A stretch of DNA of 64,000 bases from Rhizopus arrhizus (taxonomy: Eukaryota > Mucoromycota > Mucoromycetes > Mucorales > Rhizopodaceae). The notes under the pieces were generated by a model. It ran no database searches. It was not told the origin of the DNA and saw nothing but the letters and a program-made list of their open reading frames with translations. Position numbers and translations under genes: made by a program. The stretch covers positions 467,501 to 531,500 of the forward strand of contig JAKZZE010000030.1 of NCBI GenBank assembly GCA_024220505.1. Reading direction: 5' to 3'. Numbering within the stretch: the first letter of the stretch is position 1; every line of letters starts with the position of its first letter. This document shows positions 36,480 through 47,505 of the stretch, in pieces.

Positions 36480-37720
36480 GATCAAAACTTTCTACTGGAT
36501 TTAAAAAATTCTATTTTCAAACGCAAAACACTGTATCTATTCGTATTCCCTTCCTCTGACACTCAAGACTATGCTCTCTATGGGATTACACTTCCACGTC
36601 AAGTTTCATTCAGCTACCTAGGTATTCCCATTAGCCTTGGAGGATACCTTAACACAAAGGAACTTATCCAAAATAATATCAATAAAGCACTGAAGACCAT
36701 AAACCAAATGACAGCCATTGGTGTGAACTCTACTGGTTTTGATAAGCTCACCTCCACGCGGTTTTACTCTCAAATTGTTCGTCCACAACTCGAATACGGT
36801 CTGGCCATCAGTGCGGTGAAATGCAGGGAACTTCAGAAGATAGAATCTTGCCAAAGCCAATGTCTACGTCGAATATTTGGGGGGGGGCACTTCACGCTCG
36901 TCCATCAAGGTCATGCTACACCTAGTAAATCAACCAACAATGAAAGAGCGTATCCACATCTTACAAGCCAAATTCTTGCTTCGAACTATTGATACACCTG
37001 ATGATACTCTTATGTTTAGACTACTTCCCCTCTATGGCGACTCTGCGCTGAAACCTATCCTGATCAACTTGATCGACGCAAGTTCAAAGCAATTCGTCAA
37101 GATTATCTACAAGAACCTTTTAAAAACCGCCGTACAGACACTAACTCTATCCTTCCCTCCACTTGCCGTCCTCAATTAGTCGTGGATCCCATCCTCTGGC
37201 TACCGGTGTCATACATTGAACGTAGCCGATTAATTCGTTGGCATATGGGCTGGTTGCCTGGTGGCCGTCCCAAACTATGTATCTACCACCCTCATGAACT
37301 GCTCACTCGATCGCATGCTATTACTGTCTAAATATGCATCATCGCCTTCTTATGCCAAGCACTGTCTCTGACCCTTTATCTTATCTCCTCAATCTCCTGC
37401 CTACTTCAAGGAAGAAACCTACTATACAACGTCGATCAAAATATTCAGCGTGGTTTATTCGATGGCCGATCATTTGCCAAATCCTATATGAACTTGACTA
37501 TCTCCGCCATGAAAAAACTGCTCCTGAAATTTCACCTCTGAGTATTAAACTATTGCATTGGTTCAGCTCTAATTAATCTCGTATCGTTTGTTACTGTATC
37601 TTCTTCATCTTCCCATCTTTATCCTTTTTCCCTTTTTGCCTATCAAAAAGGTTTTTTTTAGCTCTTTAACCATCTCATGATCTGACTCGGGCAATACAAT
37701 AATTTCCATTATTATGTACT
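36480..37720 (+). mobile_element. Decayed LINE 3' portion (copy A)
   Basis: Frames encode the tail of a LINE protein: SYLGIPISLGGY (about 36610-36645), RPQLEYGLAIS (about 36781-36813), then, after a frameshift at a G8 run (36878-36885), LQAKFLLRTIDTPDD and finally IRWPIICQILYELDY (about 37457-37500). At least two further frame breaks occur around 37180 and 37330. It is a diverged relative of copy B directly downstream. Confidence 0.8.
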
Positions 37721-37820
37721 CAATTGGGTTATTTTAATTAGATAAATAAAACATTCTTTAATCGTCTATTCGTATTTTTGAAATATACTTATTTTAGTAT
37801 CAAATGAAATAAAATAATCT

Positions 37821-38640
37821 GTGAAATTACTTTCTCAGAATCTGCGAAATGAACTTCAAACAACCAATGAATTTTTTTCTCAAAATCCTCAAATTGAGGG
37901 CGGAACGACTGTACAGAATTTTAAACGGTGTACTGCTTCCCATGATCCTGATGAACTTAACTCCTCCACTTTCAAGGCTATCTACAAAACATATCTTGAA
38001 GACAACCTTGATACAAGGCGTAGCACGTCTAATTCAGTCCTCTTCTCTGTTTGCCGCCCAAATCTGGGTCTAGATCCGATTCTCTGGCTACCGATGACCT
38101 ATGCTGAACGCAGCCGAGTCATACGCTGGCGCCTTGGTTGGTTACCTGGTGGTATACCACAGCCGTGTATCTACCATCCTGATGTCATGCTCACTCGTTC
38201 CCACGCCACAGAATGTCTACATATGCACCGCCGTTTACAAATGCCTCGTACTGAAGCCGATCATCTGTCGTTTCTGTTGAATCAACTACCCAACAAACGC
38301 AGGAAACTCATGTCTCCTAATGCGAACTCTACAAATTCTGCTTGGACTGTTCGATGGCCTGCTATCTGCCAAATCTTATTCGAACTCGACTATATGCATC
38401 ATGGTAAACTCCCTCCTGAATCTCCCCAACTTGGTACCAAGTTGGTAGCTTGGATATGCAACAATTGATCTAGTATTTGAAGATACTTTCTTTTTCCTCT
38501 CCCCTTCTTTCTCTTTTTTCCCTTTTGACTAGCAAAAGGTTTTTAGTTTCTTTTACACTCCCCTTTGATCTGACCCGGGCAATCCAATATTCATATTATT
38601 ATGTGCTCACATGGGTTATTGCGAAATAATAATAATAAAA
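37821..38640 (+). mobile_element. LINE 3' portion (copy B) with TAA-rich tail
   Basis: An open frame of 215 codons (37821-38468) encodes the C-terminal LINE domain with the ordered blocks PILWLPMTYAERSRVIRW, TECLHMHRRLQMP and WPAICQILFELDYMHH. A 3' UTR of about 160 bases and a tail of (TAA)n then poly(A) (38620-38646) follow. Its last roughly 490 bases are present inverted at 33115-33603. It belongs to the same family as copy A but is much better preserved. Confidence 0.85.
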
Positions 38641-38922
38641 AAAAAAATTTTAATCGTACAGAATTTTAAAGCCCAACTGGGCATAAAGTCCCTCTTTCAT
38701 TTTTTATAAAAAAGAATCACACCAAATGCATGATTAAAATACAGTAGCTTTTTTTTTTCTTGTGTAAAACGCTGTACTACAACAAATGAGAAAAAAGTAA
38801 AAATATTTGTCTATTTTCCCTTTTTTCTTCTTCTTCTTTTTCCCTTTTTTTTAAATGTATTTCTTACAATAACAGTAAGTACTTTATATATTCGTATGAT
38901 GTAAACTAATAGAAAATTAGTT

Positions 38923-40218
38923 ATGACAGTCAGTCAAGAAGATATACTTTACTCTAAATTAAATACGCTTGAGATACCCACTTTAGGAGAATCCTTAGAA
39001 AATCATATCCAAGACATTATAGAATGGATAGAAATAGGCCATTTAACAGCGTTTGAAATAGAACAACGGATCAAACAAGATGATATGGACATCCAAACGC
39101 TAGAACCTTTAGAACTTAAAATGAAAAAGATAGAAAAATTAATTGAGAACTGTATTGAACAAACTGAACAATCACACAAAACGATCAAACTTCAATCCGA
39201 ATGGTCTTCACTAAAACACTTTATCAAGTCTCTCAACCAATCCATACATGAACTAAATATCAAGCGAGAGATTAGATCCTGGATGGAATCTGCCTTGATT
39301 GGAATCGATTCGTTATCATGGATGATTTTTAACTTTTATGAAAAGCGACAGCAACACTTGCCATTTGAGAATCTTTTGGTAGATATCGATCAACAAGTAG
39401 CCTTACTTTTCCAAGAAGTTGAGAGGTGTTATGAACGCATGATGACTGGCAAGATTGAAGATGAAGATCTGGTACGTAAGCATATCTTGATTCAAGCCAG
39501 ATGGGAATCACTTCGATTGGAGATTGATGAACTCAAGATGGAGTTAAAAGAAGATCGTTGGCTGGTGGTCTTTGGACAAGTCTCAGACCAGGTGGAAGCC
39601 ATGATGAATGCTCTAGAGAATGCCGATAATTATTCATGGGATACAAAATACAGACATTATACACCCTCGATTGACAAGATGCTAGCCATGCTTGGCAATG
39701 GCATTGCTGCTCGCGTCTCTAAAGATTCAGTGACACTTGCGCGACACGAAGCTCTGATCCGTCGATGGGACAAACTAAGGGTCACGGTGGACTTTCACCA
39801 TCGTTCGATCAGTCCGGCTAGCTCAGAGCCTCTGATGTCCACCACATCTTGGCGAGGGTCCCCTGTAGATCGAGGCATCTTGCGCTATTCGCCTTCCATG
39901 CGTTCATCCCCTATCGAAAGGTCCGTCAGTGAGTCGAGAGGCTGTGAAGAACGAAAGATTCAAAAGAGGGCAAGTAAAAGTCAATTAGGATCTTCTCCCA
40001 TCGAAAGATCTGTTAGTGACTCAAGACGTTATGAGCAAGAGGAAACCAAGGTTCAGAAGAGAGCAAGTAGAAGTCAATTAAGGTCACCTACTGTCATGAC
40101 CATGCGGCGAGCAGTTACACCAAGCTTCATACCAAGGCCCAAAACACCTCATACGGAGATACCGGCTAGACCACACTCGTCTATGACAAGAAAAAGTACA
40201 AGTTTATACACAAAATAA
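38923..40218 (+). CDS. Kar9-like spindle-positioning protein
   Basis: Single exon, 431 residues, ATG at 38923. The first about 300 residues are an all-helical, charged domain with the block EDRWLVVFGQVSDQVEAMM (about residues 207-225) and a Trp-anchored repeat (RWESLR, RWDKLR), as in the Kar9 family (PF08580). Residues about 305-400 are Ser/Pro/Arg-rich and disordered, with a tandem repeat of about 30 residues (each beginning SSPIERSVS and ending in KRAS...SQL). The tail contains TPSFIPRPKTP, an S-x-I-P motif of the type that binds EB1/Bim1 on microtubule plus ends. In yeast, Kar9 links Bim1 to a type V myosin to position the spindle and nucleus. Assignment rests on domain pattern; the EB1 link is inference from the motif. 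Much shorter than many family members. Confidence 0.7.
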   Translation: MTVSQEDILYSKLNTLEIPTLGESLENHIQDIIEWIEIGHLTAFEIEQRIKQDDMDIQTLEPLELKMKKIEKLIENCIEQTEQSHKTIKLQSEWSSLKHFIKSLNQSIHELNIKREIRSWMESALIGIDSLSWMIFNFYEKRQQHLPFENLLVDIDQQVALLFQEVERCYERMMTGKIEDEDLVRKHILIQARWESLRLEIDELKMELKEDRWLVVFGQVSDQVEAMMNALENADNYSWDTKYRHYTPSIDKMLAMLGNGIAARVSKDSVTLARHEALIRRWDKLRVTVDFHHRSISPASSEPLMSTTSWRGSPVDRGILRYSPSMRSSPIERSVSESRGCEERKIQKRASKSQLGSSPIERSVSDSRRYEQEETKVQKRASRSQLRSPTVMTMRRAVTPSFIPRPKTPHTEIPARPHSSMTRKSTSLYTK

Positions 40219-41044
40219 GACTGGTACTCATCCTTTTTTAAATGATAGAGAGCGTCATCAGTCTGAAATGAAAGGGAAATAAGCTTGATGTGGGACGAAT
40301 GGATTTCATCAAAAGAATCAAGACGAATATTATTTTTGGTACACATTCTCAGAAAAAAAAAGTGTATCATTGTCAATTGATGACTTGAAGAAATAAGACA
40401 AATAAAATATGGGAGGTGGATTAGAAACCCTTCAATTAGACTACATAGATTTTATAGAAAAAGACATCTCCTTTCTTTTCACAGATTCTTCTCTGTCGCT
40501 TCCTTTAAATTATTGTTTGTCTCTTAGTTGTAAAGATCTGTGCATCGTTGGTTCTTTTCTTTCCTGTGGCCTTTCTTTTGTTAAAGAATTAGAAATAAAA
40601 CCATTTCTTGGGTTGATTTTTAAATAAAATGCTGAAATAAATCTCCTCATGCACTCCTCTTGTTACTACTCTTTAGTTTATTAAAGTTTAACAAGCTTCT
40701 GTTTACCTATTATACTGATTTAAGAGTTTTTTTTTTTTCCCATTTTGAAGAATCAAAACAAAAGATATTTGTGACATATAAAAGGATAGGACAAAAATGA
40801 TTCTTTTAACCCTGTCTCTCTTTGATGTGCTTGCGTTAAAATAGCAGGTTTCTCTTCAAGAGACTAAAGTCTTTCAGAATGAACTTGGCTTATTTTGGGC
40901 TAATACTAATACACTCATAACGTCAGAGTACAACAAGAAGAAGGCTTTGTTTGAGAGTTGGTTCAATTTAGAACAGTCTATTCCATTGTATATAAAAGTG
41001 AAAAACTTTTTTTTTCTTCTTCTTTTCGCTATCCATCTTGAAAC

Positions 41045-41398
41045 ATGCTTAAGTTGATTGAGACCGAAAATGAACAGAATGAAGTAGAAGCAAAGAGTTT
41101 CTCTGATTTGATGAATTACTGGAAAACTGTAGAAGACGATACAAAATTTCTGGCTCATCTATCTTGCTTGGAAGAAGACGGTAAATACACAAGAGAATCT
41201 TCTGAAGAAAAGCTCATCTTGCCATTAGGCTCACAGGATGAAGCTACAAAAATCAAAAAGGACTCCAAAAAGAATAGAAACCGTCAACAAAAGATTACAG
41301 CGAACGATGTAGAAGAAATCTTTGGCTTAAATCATACGACCAAGTCAACTGGCAGCAATAATGTTTTTAAGAAATACTTTACAAAACTGTTTAATTAA
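41045..41398 (+). CDS. Hypothetical protein, 117 residues
   Basis: ATG 54 bases after a TATATAAAAG box (40988-40997), closing at a TAA. Acidic N-terminal half (SFSDLMNYWKTVEDD), a basic Lys/Arg/Asn run (KKDSKKNRNRQQK, about residues 76-88) and a C-terminal segment VEEIFGLNHTTKS. No membrane segment or signal. No known family recognised. Amino-acid composition and the promoter position support a real gene. Confidence 0.5.
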   Translation: MLKLIETENEQNEVEAKSFSDLMNYWKTVEDDTKFLAHLSCLEEDGKYTRESSEEKLILPLGSQDEATKIKKDSKKNRNRQQKITANDVEEIFGLNHTTKSTGSNNVFKKYFTKLFN

Positions 41399-41399
41399 A

Positions 41400-42960
41400 T
41401 AATAATAACAATAATAAATCAAAGCGGATCATTTCACTCTCTTGCCTATTAATCATTTGGAGACAAGGAGGACAAAAAACAGAAATGAATGTGTCTATTC
41501 GGAAATATATAAAAAGAGAGATATCCATACTATTCATTTGTATGCCGGGAATTTTATTTCTTGATCTCCAACGCTCAAAACATTTAGGACTCGTTCACTG
41601 TTTCAAATTACAGGATGTTTGTAAGCTAAAATCAAAAAGATGCTTTGCTTACTCAGCCAGCATAGAAAATGTGTTTGGTGTGCATGATATTGGATAGGTA
41701 TTAGAAGGGCAGATTGGATAAAAACAATCATTCACCTTGTGAACACATCAACCTTTGCCTGTAGGCTTTTCCATATTTTTATCCAAAAAAGAAACCAAGC
41801 ATTCTATTTCAGACGATCTAATGCATTTTAGTCCTAGTGCTACTGGTTTATGAATTTAGTACATTCAAGCATTAAGGAGCAAGATACAGTGCCAGTGCTG
41901 TGCACTCATGCTAAAGTGCAGAGTCTGTTTTCAATACTGGTTGCCATGAGAATAATTCAATCATGAAATCCTGCCAACATGACCAAGGGTTGATTTTTCG
42001 TTCAATCACACTACAGATACATTCATACAACTTTATACATTATAAAAAGCTTTTTTTAAAGCTAGTTTATTATGCAAGTCACCATAGGGGCAAGTGAAAG
42101 TAACATTTTCGCAGCTTTCTTGTCATTTTGATTCAAGGGTGCCTTTCAAGCTTGAATTCAAACTTCTGACATCATTGCTATCTCTTCAATTACAAAGCCC
42201 ATCTGTGACGTTTGACCCCAAATGGTCGAATCAATTGGAAGTTTTTGTCTGTTTGCCGTTTAGGCTTTTGGATTGGTCGAAAACCATCATGCCTACGTAG
42301 TCTTTCATAGTTGATGTGGTTTGTCAGGATAGAACAATCATCAACGCACTTGTCATCGTTATCCTCATGAACTTTTGGTATAAGTGATGCACTTTTATGT
42401 ACTATTTACAAACCTAATAAATGCAGCCATTAAGTCCTCTGGAATCGACTAATGGAAGCTTGTGTAAAGCCCAATAACCAACGGTGCTTTTCATGCAAGC
42501 CTCGGACTATGATTAGATATCAGGGTACTTTCTTCAAAACATTTCAAAGCGCTAACACGCTATTTAACAGCCCTTATTAAGCTTTACAAGTCATCAGATC
42601 GACTTGCGCTTTTAATAGATGCTTAATCAGTTGTTTTGTTTCTTTACTGGCCCGGGAGCTCTGTGCCTCCTCTAGGATTGCCTTATGCTAAGAAAATGAT
42701 TGCCTTCCTATTTGAATTCAACAGCTGATGACTTGATCGCTTCATTAGGAGCAAGCGAGATGCTGATGTAGTTTTTTCAACTGCAAAACTTTTACTATCC
42801 TTTGCTTTTTCTTGTAACACTTGATTCTTGTTTGGCCCAACCTAGTTTCTTTAACTGTAACAGCCACTCATTTAATCCCCGCGTGTGACATCACTTTTTT
42901 TTTTTCCCTCTCGCTTTACACTTATTTTTTCTTGGTTGGATACCTTGTTTCAATTTATTA
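41400..42960. other. Intergenic; possibly decayed coding sequence
   Basis: No intact gene. On the minus strand around 42340-42195 one frame reads HINYERLRRHDGFRPIQ and then PFGVKRHRWAL, which is protein-like but surrounded by stops. I cannot assign it. Confidence 0.3.
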
Positions 42961-42968
42961 CATTAAAA

Positions 42969-43361
42969 ATGTTTTCAAGCATCGTTTCACGTTCTACTAG
43001 ATTAGCTCGTCCTAACTTTATTCGCCGTGGAGGACATGGTCCTGTTTCTTACAACGAACCCAGTGGATATCTCTTTAACGAAAAAGTAATGCAAAAATCT
43101 ATTTTTTTTCTTATAATTCACTGTTTGTTGTAGGTCCGTGTAAAGGAATCTTGGGAAAATATGTACTATCTCGGTATGGGAGGTGGTATTTTCGCCATGG
43201 GTGTTGCCTTATATTATAAACCTGATACAAGGTAATAAAAAAAAAAGGAGAAGGGGATGGTGATTGACATTTTTATTAGTCTTGTTACTTGGGCCAAGAA
43301 GGAAGCTGAAAAGTCATTGAAAGAAAAGGGTGTTTCTCTTGAATACACTAAGACTGTCTAA
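42969..43361 (+). CDS. Complex I ESSS subunit (NDUFB11-like)
   Basis: Three exons (42969-43085, 43134-43231, 43280-43361) give a protein of 98 residues; frames join exactly. An Arg/Ser-rich start (MFSSIVSRSTRLARPN) suits a mitochondrial targeting sequence, followed by the GGHGPVSYNEPSGYLFNEK segment typical of the ESSS family (PF10183), one transmembrane helix (MYYLGMGGGIFAMGVALYY, exon 2) and a charged matrix/intermembrane tail ending AKKEAEKSLKEKGVSLEYTKTV. The protein is an accessory subunit of NADH:ubiquinone oxidoreductase in the inner membrane arm. Introns are about 48 bases with GTAATG/TAG and GTAATA/TAG ends. Confidence 0.88.
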
Positions 43362-43714
43362 ATGCAGCAACTGTTATGATGATTGGAAAAAAAAAATAAA
43401 ATCAATTTTGGATAGAAACCATGATTTATTAGGATTGAATGAGTCTATCAGAATTTGCTTTTTCAGTTAAACATCAGCATTGAGAATGGGGATTGGTTGA
43501 AATATATTCCTTGATCAGCTAATTTAGCTTATTTTACTTTTTAAGGTACTTTCTGTTACTAAACGTACAAGAGTATCCATTAGAAAGTAAGGGAGTGCGT
43601 GCCATTGTGTGTATTGTCGTACAGCCTCCTTTGCATTGAGACACTCCCCCTGTTAATGTCTTTCCTGCCTCGTTTTTCATTGTGTTGGAGAAGAGATCAG
43701 GTGGCTTTTTGTGA

Positions 43715-44334
43715 TCAATAGACAACATAAAGCTTGAATCCATTACACAAAAGATGACTAGCACATTGAATAGGTGGGAGATCGACAGTCGAAAACCAGA
43801 CCAGTAAGGCAGATTGGATGCGACTGTCCGCAATGGAACTCAATGTCTTGCCATCTTTTGTCTTTTGTCGACGACTGATTCTTTGACAGGAAAAAGTGAA
43901 GCCAAAACGAGAGGTGAGGTGATCGTGCATCAAGGTGGTGGTGATGTACAGCTTGAGTACCTCGATCGGCTTATTTTGTAATCGACCAAAATAAAAGCAG
44001 GTGTTCTTTTTGGATACAAGTTGATTGGTAAGCAAAATGGGGCCTAGTCGATATGTTTTTGTCAAGAAGCCTTTGAGTCCATTTGCTTTCTGCTGCCGTG
44101 TTAGTCAACAGGCTCTTTGTCTGGTGATCAACGTACCTTTTTAACGTGCTGAATAGGCAGCATGGATGGCTTAGGTAATGGTGGTAAAGGGTACTTTGGT
44201 GGTGGAGATACTAAAAGTACAGATTTTTGTTTCTTTATTCTATCCAGCTTTTTTCGAATGTCTTTTGCTAATTTAATCACTCGGCTATAGCAAGTACCAT
44301 TATCTAATTGTTCTAAATTATCTAATTGTACCAT
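43715..44334 (-). CDS. Hypothetical two-exon protein
   Basis: Exon 1 starts at 44334 (MVQLDNLEQLDNGTCYSRV) and contains a helical Lys-rich segment and a Pro-rich stretch (SPPPKYPLPPLPKPS) before a GTACGT donor at about 44136. Exon 2 begins after GGCAG near 44096 (QKANGLKGFLTKTYRLGPILL) and runs to a stop at 43715. The product would be about 190 residues with the segment TSRFGFTFSCQRISRRQK. No domain recognised. A longer ORF in another frame overlaps the last third, so the 3' structure could differ. Confidence 0.5.
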
Positions 44335-44517
44335 TTATAAAAAAAATTAGAGAAAAGAAAACAAAAGAAAGGAGAGAAAACAATGGAAAGGAGAGAAAAC
44401 AAAGAAAACCTCTTGCGATTTTTGTAATTTGAAATCCTAAAGGGGAAATATTTATATGATTGCTATCTCCTTTTTTTATATTACTGTTGACATCACGCTA
44501 TATTATATAATGTGCCA

Positions 44518-45242
44518 TTAGTTTAGGCATTTATTATTGTCATTATTATTAAAATGAGGTATGGTTTCTCTAAAATTGCATGCATTACTATTGTTGTTAT
44601 TAAGTACATTAAAAGGACGCCATCGAAGGCAAGGCGTTGATATACGATGAGTGAGACGTTGATGAGTTATTAAAACCGTTTTGTGGATAAACGATTTAGG
44701 ACAATAGTGGCAAGAGTAATGTCTTTTGCCTGTATGAATTCGTCTTTAAGAAGACAATTGAGTTTTCTTTTCTTTTTTTTTGTGGTCTTGATTCATACCT
44801 GTGTCGTGCAAGAGACGAAGTATCTGCAAATGTCTTTTTACAGTCTTTAAAGTCACAAATGTGAGGTCTTTCACCGGAATGAGTTCTTAAATGAACGGTT
44901 AAACCAGATCGCTAATAGAAATATAAGCTACTTTTTTAGCTAGACGTGTCTGACTATTTACTTGTACAAATGATTTTTCACAACCAATGATATGACATAC
45001 AAAAGGTCTATGTGTACGTGTAAATGAAAACCGCTTTTCTGTATTGTACCTGATTTACCTATCGTTTGTATGTATTCGATAATGCCTTGTAAGGTCAGAA
45101 CGACGTCTTATGAATCATGGCGTATGAGAATGGATCTAAAAGAGAGAAATCGTCCTATTTTACCAAAAGATTTTTGGCATTGGGAGCATCTATAAGGCTT
45201 AACTTGATATGAATCTATATGAATTAATTCTAAAATATCCAT
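44518..45242 (-). CDS. C2H2 zinc-finger protein, multi-exon
   Basis: Minus-strand blocks in order: [11 protein letters not shown] (start ATG at 45242), [68 protein letters not shown] and [15 protein letters not shown]...HQRLTH. These make three to four classical zinc fingers with TGE/K-R-P-type linkers, so a sequence-specific DNA-binding transcription factor is likely. Most introns (about 50-60 bases) have clear GTAAAT or GTATGA donors and TAG acceptors. The join inside the first finger (around 45120-45160) does not keep frame with standard sites, so that exon boundary is unresolved or damaged. The C-terminal tail is Asn-rich. Confidence 0.65.
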
Positions 45243-45249
45243 AAAGAAG

Positions 45250-45915
45250 AAATAAAAGAAATAGAGAAGAATTATTTATACCTTGCCATCTTTTGTATAT
45301 AAGGAGGATGGTTTAAAAGGGGCAAGGGTGTTAAAACATTTAACTATAAATCTCGATCTCAATTAGATTCTTGGTAAGCATAGATGTATATGGTAATCAG
45401 CCGTTAAGCACAAGCACGTAAACCGGCATTTTACCATTTATATTCAATGCTTTTACTCCTTACTTTCCATCGAATCTAGTTCTTTCTCTTTATAGCTCAT
45501 TGTACAAATACTTTTTTATTTAAAAGGAGAAAAAGGATCTACTTTACAGCTGTGCAAAAGATGAAATCAACATGTAAGCACTATGACTATTTAGTCAAAT
45601 CTTGAGATATCCTCCTGTAAGTCAACATATGTTACACGTGTGAGCACAATCAAGGTAAATCAAAATTCGATATGGAATAAACTTAATAAAATGGAAGGTT
45701 TCTCCCCTGTATGTCACTGCATTCCATTTCCAAACATGCGTCTTTTTATTCATCATGCAAGGCCTCGTTTATATTTGATTCAAAGTTGTCTCTGACAGAC
45801 CAAGCAAGAAAGGATTGAATTACTTTCGATATATGGATCTATTTTAAACCCATCCTATTAAATATATCATCATTGGCTTTTAAATATCTTTAAATACCAT
45901 TTATTGTATATAAGT
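45250..45915. other. Intergenic, no gene recognised
   Basis: AT-rich region between the zinc-finger gene promoter side and the 3' end of the hydrolase gene. No ORF or repeat of note. Confidence 0.35.
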
Positions 45916-46861
45916 CTATTCTTGAGCAAAGGCTGTAAGCAGCTTTAATACAGCATCCGGCCTTTCAGCATGAACTAAATGGATAAACATCAACATAACC
46001 GCACATATTTTTCACACACTACTTACCCCAATGTCCCGTATCCTCTATCACTTCTAATCTTGAGTTTGGAAATAAGGCATCAATCACTTCCTTTTGGTCC
46101 TTGAAGGGTGTCGCATAAGGGCTCTTTCCTCCCGCGATAAACAAGGTTGGTCGATCGTATTTTTGTTCCTTGATTTCGAAATCGCCGATCGATCTTAATG
46201 ATTGACCCAAGATATCCAAGGGAACTCTAAACTGTTGACGTCCATCCTTGCGCTTAAGATTGGTGAGTAGGAACATACGGATGCCAAGGTCCTGTTCGTA
46301 GCGAGCCAAGATCGCATCGGCCTCACTCTGCTTGGATACCTGAGCCGCCTCGATCTCCTTCATCGCTTCAATGTATTGTCTAAAACTTCGGCCTAGACGC
46401 AAAGAAACTGGTGGCATGTCCACCACAACCAATTTTGAAATTAGTTCTGGTTCTTGCAGAGCGGTGGTCATGACAGCCTTGCCTCCCATAGAATGGCCTA
46501 CCAAAATGGGATTGATCAGGTTATGACGTGTGATGAATTGAATAATGTCTTGGCTCATGGCTCCATAGTTGTGTTCTGGAACATGGGGACTTTCACCATG
46601 GTTACGGAGATCCTATCTTGTCGGATTAGTCTTTTTTTTTCCAAGTAGTAATCAAGGAGGTGAGCTTACGAGTGCGTAAATATCTCGAGAAGTCCTTTGT
46701 TGAAGAGCCTTGGCAAGTGATTTCCAGTTTTGTTTGGAACCAAATAAACCATGACAAATCACAATGGGTGAAGGGTTATTCGTGTTGCCATATCTATCAA
46801 ATGCCAAATCAACTGCTTTTGAATACTGCCGAGTAGTAGAGAAGAATCGTCGGGTGAACAT
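45916..46861 (-). CDS. Alpha/beta hydrolase, ABHD11-like, mitochondrial
   Basis: Exons 46861-46670, 46612-46027 and 45974-45916 join in frame to 278 residues. The start MFTRRFFSTTRQYSKA is a typical mitochondrial presequence. The core shows the oxyanion HGLFGSKQNW block (about residues 38-47), DLRNHGESPH after the first intron, the nucleophile elbow GHSMGG (Ser of the catalytic triad), a late Asp region, and the catalytic His in the penultimate block (DTGHW, near 46030). Human ABHD11 and yeast relatives are mitochondrial serine hydrolases acting on esters or thioesters. The exact substrate here is unknown. No defects seen. Confidence 0.88.
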
Positions 46862-47505
46862 GTCCAATGGCAAAATAAAAAAGAAAACTAGAGACAGCCA
46901 TGACTCAATCACCCATGTATTCCAATCTCAGCAACAAATTGAGTTTCTCTACTTTGTTCAGAACATTGTTACTTTTTACAATTTATTAAGTATAGCACAC
47001 CTTTTTGCTTTTAAAAAAAGTGTATCATACTGATAAGAGGTTTTTCGATTCACGACCTCTGTACGAGTCGATTTTTCCTTTCTTTCTTGCAGTGATCTCT
47101 TTGTGCCACGCTAGCCGGAACAGTAGATATAAAAAATTCGCAGTGATCTTTACTTATACTTTCTGTTAAACCGGGCGGTTTTCCATGATGCTCTTTATGG
47201 TTTTGCTAGAGACACTAATTTGAATAAAGAAATTTGTGATTGATATATCCATGTTTTGGTGACAACTATGAAAAAAATGAGGAAGGATTACATTGGTCAA
47301 GATGGTGATGATTACAGGATGCTAAACTCTATTAAAAGTATAGAAATCAATAATAGCTTTTTTTGACTTATGCATTATTTATTCAATAAAAAAGAAGATG
47401 CATTCGAAAAGGGCCATATCCCCCAGCCCGAAAAAAAAAAAAAAAAAGGTGAATGAAAGTCATTTTTGTTTTATTAGGAAAATAGACAAATAATACAATG
47501 TATTT
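46862..47505. other. Intergenic between hydrolase and carRP 3' end
   Basis: AT-rich, with a C-rich patch followed by an A tract at 47420-47448. Contains the upstream region of the hydrolase gene and the 3' flank of carRP. Confidence 0.35.

Noticed and set aside
42195..42340. Possible TnpB/Fanzor fragment on the minus strand
   Set aside because: Only a short protein-like stretch, no RuvC or zinc motif, stops on both sides.
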